Part shown: positions 5,146 to 6,924 of the stretch, piece by piece
Numbering within the stretch: position 1 is the stretch's first letter
Layout: every line of letters begins with the position of its first letter
Assembly (NCBI GenBank): GCA_003535475.1
Contig: DOHC01000119.1
Location: forward strand, 1-6,924
Source of the DNA: Nitrospiraceae bacterium
Lineage (GTDB): Bacteria; Nitrospirota; Thermodesulfovibrionia; Thermodesulfovibrionales; UBA1546
Length of the DNA: 6,924 nucleotides
Direction of reading: 5' to 3'
Translations under genes and position numbers: made by a program
Notes under the pieces: model-generated
The model's input: only the letters and a program-made list of their open reading frames with translations
Database searches by the model: none
What the model was told of the DNA's origin: nothing

Positions 5146-5883
5146 TTACCATTCTATATCCCCTGGCGGTATTGCCTCGTGACAGACCATGCAGGCCTCG
5201 TCATGCGTTGATTTCTGCCAGAACGGAGGCCAACCACTTACTGCCCTGTTCTCATGGGGGTCATGACAAGCTGTGCACTGGACTCCAAAACCATTCTGTG
5301 TAGGTCGAAGTTTGATATCAGGGTCAACTATAGGCCATTTTAGTCGGGAGAGGGGTGGTTCTGCCGAGTTTCTTTTGTTAGCCAGCGCTTCATCGAAAAT
5401 AATGGATATCGGGTGTCCCCCTGACAAGTCTGTTCCGAGATATCCAGGTCCTCCGGTAAGTTTCCCTGATTCATCAATAACACCGGGAACTGTTACCATG
5501 ATAATTTCTTCCCATCTGCTTATTATCGAACCGATTGCCACAGTCCCATCATGGCAGCTCAGGCAGAGTTTTGAGAACCCGTCGATAGGCGGCGCTTCTG
5601 CCTCAGAGGCATACGACTGTAAAGTAGAACTCCAGTAGTTTGTATACGTTACTACCGCAGTCATCTCATGATTCCACAGGGGCTTGGCAGGAGAGGAATT
5701 GTGAGGGGTATGGCAGAATATGCAAATTTGAGTTTCACTAACCGCTTTGACATCTCCCGGACCCGAAACAGAAAGATTATGTTTTGTATCTCTTATCCCT
5801 GCCACTGCTGAAAGGGGAATTAAAACTGAAATACAAAATACAAAATGCAGAATGTAAAATTTAAATCTCCGTTTACCGTTCAT
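5146..5883 (-). CDS. Exported tetraheme c-type cytochrome
   Basis: The 245-residue protein has an N-terminal signal peptide (MNGKRRFKFY, then a hydrophobic core, likely cut after SAVA at residue 28). Four CxxCH sites follow: C54-IF-CH58 within ICIFCHTPHN, C107-LS-CH111 within LCLSCHDGTVAIGS, C203-TA-CH207 within CTACHDPHEN, and C231-MV-CH235 near the end. The CHTPHN and CLSCHDG contexts are typical of cytochrome c3-like or doubled-CxxCH proteins of metal-reducing and sulfate-reducing bacteria. Long heme-free loops (residues 60-105 and 112-200) may dock a partner or another cytochrome. The ATG at 5881-5883 has GAGAGG six nt upstream. It sits 29 nt after the NHL gene and 38 nt before the octaheme start, so all three are likely cotranscribed. 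The role is inferred as periplasmic or extracellular electron transfer; no enzyme activity can be assigned. Confidence 0.9.
   Translation of the reverse strand: MNGKRRFKFYILHFVFCISVLIPLSAVAGIRDTKHNLSVSGPGDVKAVSETQICIFCHTPHNSSPAKPLWNHEMTAVVTYTNYWSSTLQSYASEAEAPPIDGFSKLCLSCHDGTVAIGSIISRWEEIIMVTVPGVIDESGKLTGGPGYLGTDLSGGHPISIIFDEALANKRNSAEPPLSRLKWPIVDPDIKLRPTQNGFGVQCTACHDPHENRAVSGWPPFWQKSTHDEACMVCHEAIPPGDIEW
5829..5863. repeat. 7-bp tandem repeat (AAATACA-like), five units
   Basis: Plus-strand units are AAATACA, AAATACA, AAATGCA, GAATGTA and AAATTTA. The array lies entirely inside the tetraheme cytochrome gene, where on the minus strand it encodes about residues 7-19, that is most of the hydrophobic core of the signal peptide. 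Because 7 is not a multiple of 3, each unit is read in a different frame. Confidence 0.7.
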
Positions 5884-5900
5884 CTATTGCCTCTCAAACA

Positions 5901-5984
5901 GGACTCAAGAATTTAAGGATTCGAGGGTTCAAGTGTTCGAGCCCGTTCCCGACTTGAATCCTTGGCCTCTTGATCCGTTGACCC
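5901..5984. repeat. Degenerate 8-bp repeats in two inverted blocks across the NHL stop codon
   Basis: The left block (5901-5940) has five octamers: GGACTCAA, GAATTTAA, GGATTCGA, GGGTTCAA and GTGTTCGA. After a 12-nt spacer, the right block (5953-5984) has CTTGAATC, CTTGGCCT, CTTGATCC and GTTGACCC, which is roughly the reverse complement of the same unit. The two blocks can pair; for example, on the minus strand GGATTCAAGT faces ACTTGAACCC with nine of ten matches around a 17-nt loop. The array covers the last residues and stop of the NHL gene and part of the 29-nt gap before the tetraheme gene, so it may act as an mRNA hairpin within the operon. Confidence 0.65.
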
Positions 5985-6923
5985 CTTTTCTTTCAAATAC
6001 TGAAATATCTGTATCCTGTTATTATAAGAATCTGCTACATAAATTTTGTCCTGTTTATCAATGAACAAGCCTGCAGGAAGGATCAGTTGTCCTTTTCCAC
6101 GGCCTGTATCCCCAAAAGCAAGAAGAAGCCGTCCTTCTTTATCGAATATCTGGATAGCATCGAATTGTGCGTCAGCCACATAAATATTTCCTTCTGAATC
6201 AACAGCAACGCCTTTGGGTTTTGAAAAATCTCCCGAACCATCGCCGTGTTTCCCGAACGTCGAGATGAAATTCCCGTTAGCATCAAAAATTTGAACCCTG
6301 AAGTTCATCGAATCTGTTATATAAAGAAATTTATCTTTCCCCGCAAAGATATTCGTAGGATAATTGAATTCTCCATTTCCTGTACCGTTTTTTCCGAAGC
6401 TGAACAGGAAAGAACCTTCCTTTTTTGAAAACGCCAAAATCTTATGCCCGTGTGTATCGACCACATACAGTCTTTCTTCATCAATTGCAATACCTGCAGG
6501 TCTGCTGAATAAATCCGATCCTATTTCCCTCAGATACTTCCCTTCTTTATCGAAGATGAAAACTCTTTTCAATAAGGAATCAGAAAGATATATTTCCCCG
6601 TTTTTATCAGATGCCACACAGATTGGCGATTCAAACCCCTCTTTATCAGCCTTCTTAATTTCAAGATATTTTTTTTCACTCATGTCAAAAACATGCAGAA
6701 GACGATTGCCGGGGTCTGTTACATAAATCCTCTCAGAATCGGCAAAGACACCGTACGGCCTCAGTAACTTTTCTGTTGTTTCATCCTTCCCGAATGTGGC
6801 ATCCATTATTTTCCTGACCCATGATCTTTTCATCCCGATATCAGACGGACCGGAAATGCTTTTTATATAGTGAATCCTCGCTGTCTGGGGCGGCGAAGGC
6901 CAGACAGGGCCTGTTTCGTGCAT
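5913..6923 (-). CDS. NHL-repeat six-bladed beta-propeller protein (probably 5'-incomplete)
   Basis: The readable 336 residues contain six NHL-type blades, each with a P-x-G-(I/V) turn, a (I/L)Y(V/I/L)xD strand and a (V/I)xxF(D) strand: about residues 55-80, 99-125, 141-165, 188-214, 235-261 and 282-308. Clear examples are KPKGVAVDSEGNIYVADA and LPAGLFIDKQDKIYVADS. NHL propellers are binding platforms without their own chemistry; exported ones often accompany multiheme cytochromes. The reading frame is open to the window edge. The first Met (6921-6923) is directly followed by ETGPVWPSPPQTARI, which looks like the sequence after a signal or lipoprotein peptide, so the true start is probably outside. 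The C-terminal tail (after 310, charged, ending ARTLEPSNP) is encoded by the 8-bp repeats and looks like a non-structural addition. It is the first visible gene of the cytochrome operon. Confidence 0.87.
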   Translation of the reverse strand: MHETGPVWPSPPQTARIHYIKSISGPSDIGMKRSWVRKIMDATFGKDETTEKLLRPYGVFADSERIYVTDPGNRLLHVFDMSEKKYLEIKKADKEGFESPICVASDKNGEIYLSDSLLKRVFIFDKEGKYLREIGSDLFSRPAGIAIDEERLYVVDTHGHKILAFSKKEGSFLFSFGKNGTGNGEFNYPTNIFAGKDKFLYITDSMNFRVQIFDANGNFISTFGKHGDGSGDFSKPKGVAVDSEGNIYVADAQFDAIQIFDKEGRLLLAFGDTGRGKGQLILPAGLFIDKQDKIYVADSYNNRIQIFQYLKEKGSTDQEAKDSSRERARTLEPSNP

Positions 6924-6924
6924 G

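Noticed and set aside
5064..5638. Plus-strand frames of 79 and 121 codons opposite the tetraheme cytochrome
   Set aside because: Antisense shadows of a gene with four heme motifs and a signal peptide.
5901..5984. CRISPR array reading of the regular 8-bp repeats
   Set aside because: The units are only 8 bp, directly abutting and degenerate, without spacers and in inverted blocks. This is not CRISPR architecture.
6083..6726. Frames on both strands within the NHL gene
   Set aside because: The six NHL blades establish the real frame. These frames are shadows arising from the repeated blade coding pattern.
1..6924. Insertion sequences, integrases, tRNA or rRNA genes
   Set aside because: No transposase-like protein, terminal inverted repeats with target duplications, tRNA cloverleaf or rRNA-like stretch was recognised on either strand by eye.

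Overview
The window looks like a chromosomal segment of an anaerobic or facultatively anaerobic, respiratory Gram-negative-type bacterium of moderate to low GC. Exported multiheme c-type cytochromes, an NHL beta-propeller protein and molybdenum/tungsten-cofactor enzyme maturation genes sit together. This combination and the protein style recall Nitrospirota or Desulfobacterota (Geobacter-like) lineages. That placement is an inference from family resemblance; no rRNA or other phylogenetic marker is present.

Layout, left to right. At 1-460 (minus) is the N-terminal third or so of a MoeA-type molybdopterin molybdenumtransferase, cut by the window edge. After a 231-nt AT-rich gap with short repeats comes an exported thioredoxin/TlpA-like protein (692-1273, plus). 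It converges on a stand-alone PstS-like periplasmic substrate-binding protein (1300-2058, minus). A 134-nt divergent intergenic region carries a credible promoter for the binding protein. It also precedes a plus-strand run of a MOSC-domain protein (2193-2663), FdhD (2684-3466) and a small carboxymuconolactone-decarboxylase/AhpD-fold protein (3520-3840). The last of these has its own near-consensus promoter and a strong Shine-Dalgarno.

The right half is a minus-strand cluster read from the right edge towards the left. It holds a six-bladed NHL beta-propeller protein (5913-6923, probably 5'-truncated by the window), an exported tetraheme cytochrome c (5146-5883) and an exported octaheme cytochrome c (4001-5107, seven CxxCH plus one CxxxCH). 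Gaps are 29 and 38 nt, so these are probably one operon with twelve predicted hemes. This is the most interesting system here: a candidate periplasmic or extracellular electron-transfer module.

The first half can be read as a maturation island for a Mo/W oxidoreductase such as formate dehydrogenase: cofactor metal insertion (MoeA), MOSC sulfur/cofactor chemistry, FdhD sulfuration, and perhaps oxyanion capture. The second half can be read as an electron sink. No catalytic oxidoreductase subunit is in the window, so a direct link is inference. Unusual sequence-level features are a 7-nt tandem repeat that encodes the hydrophobic core of a cytochrome signal peptide, and degenerate 8-nt repeats in inverted blocks across the NHL stop codon, with a related copy in the gap between the cytochrome genes. 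No tRNA, rRNA, CRISPR array, insertion sequence or phage gene was recognised. There is no gene-free stretch longer than 300 nt.
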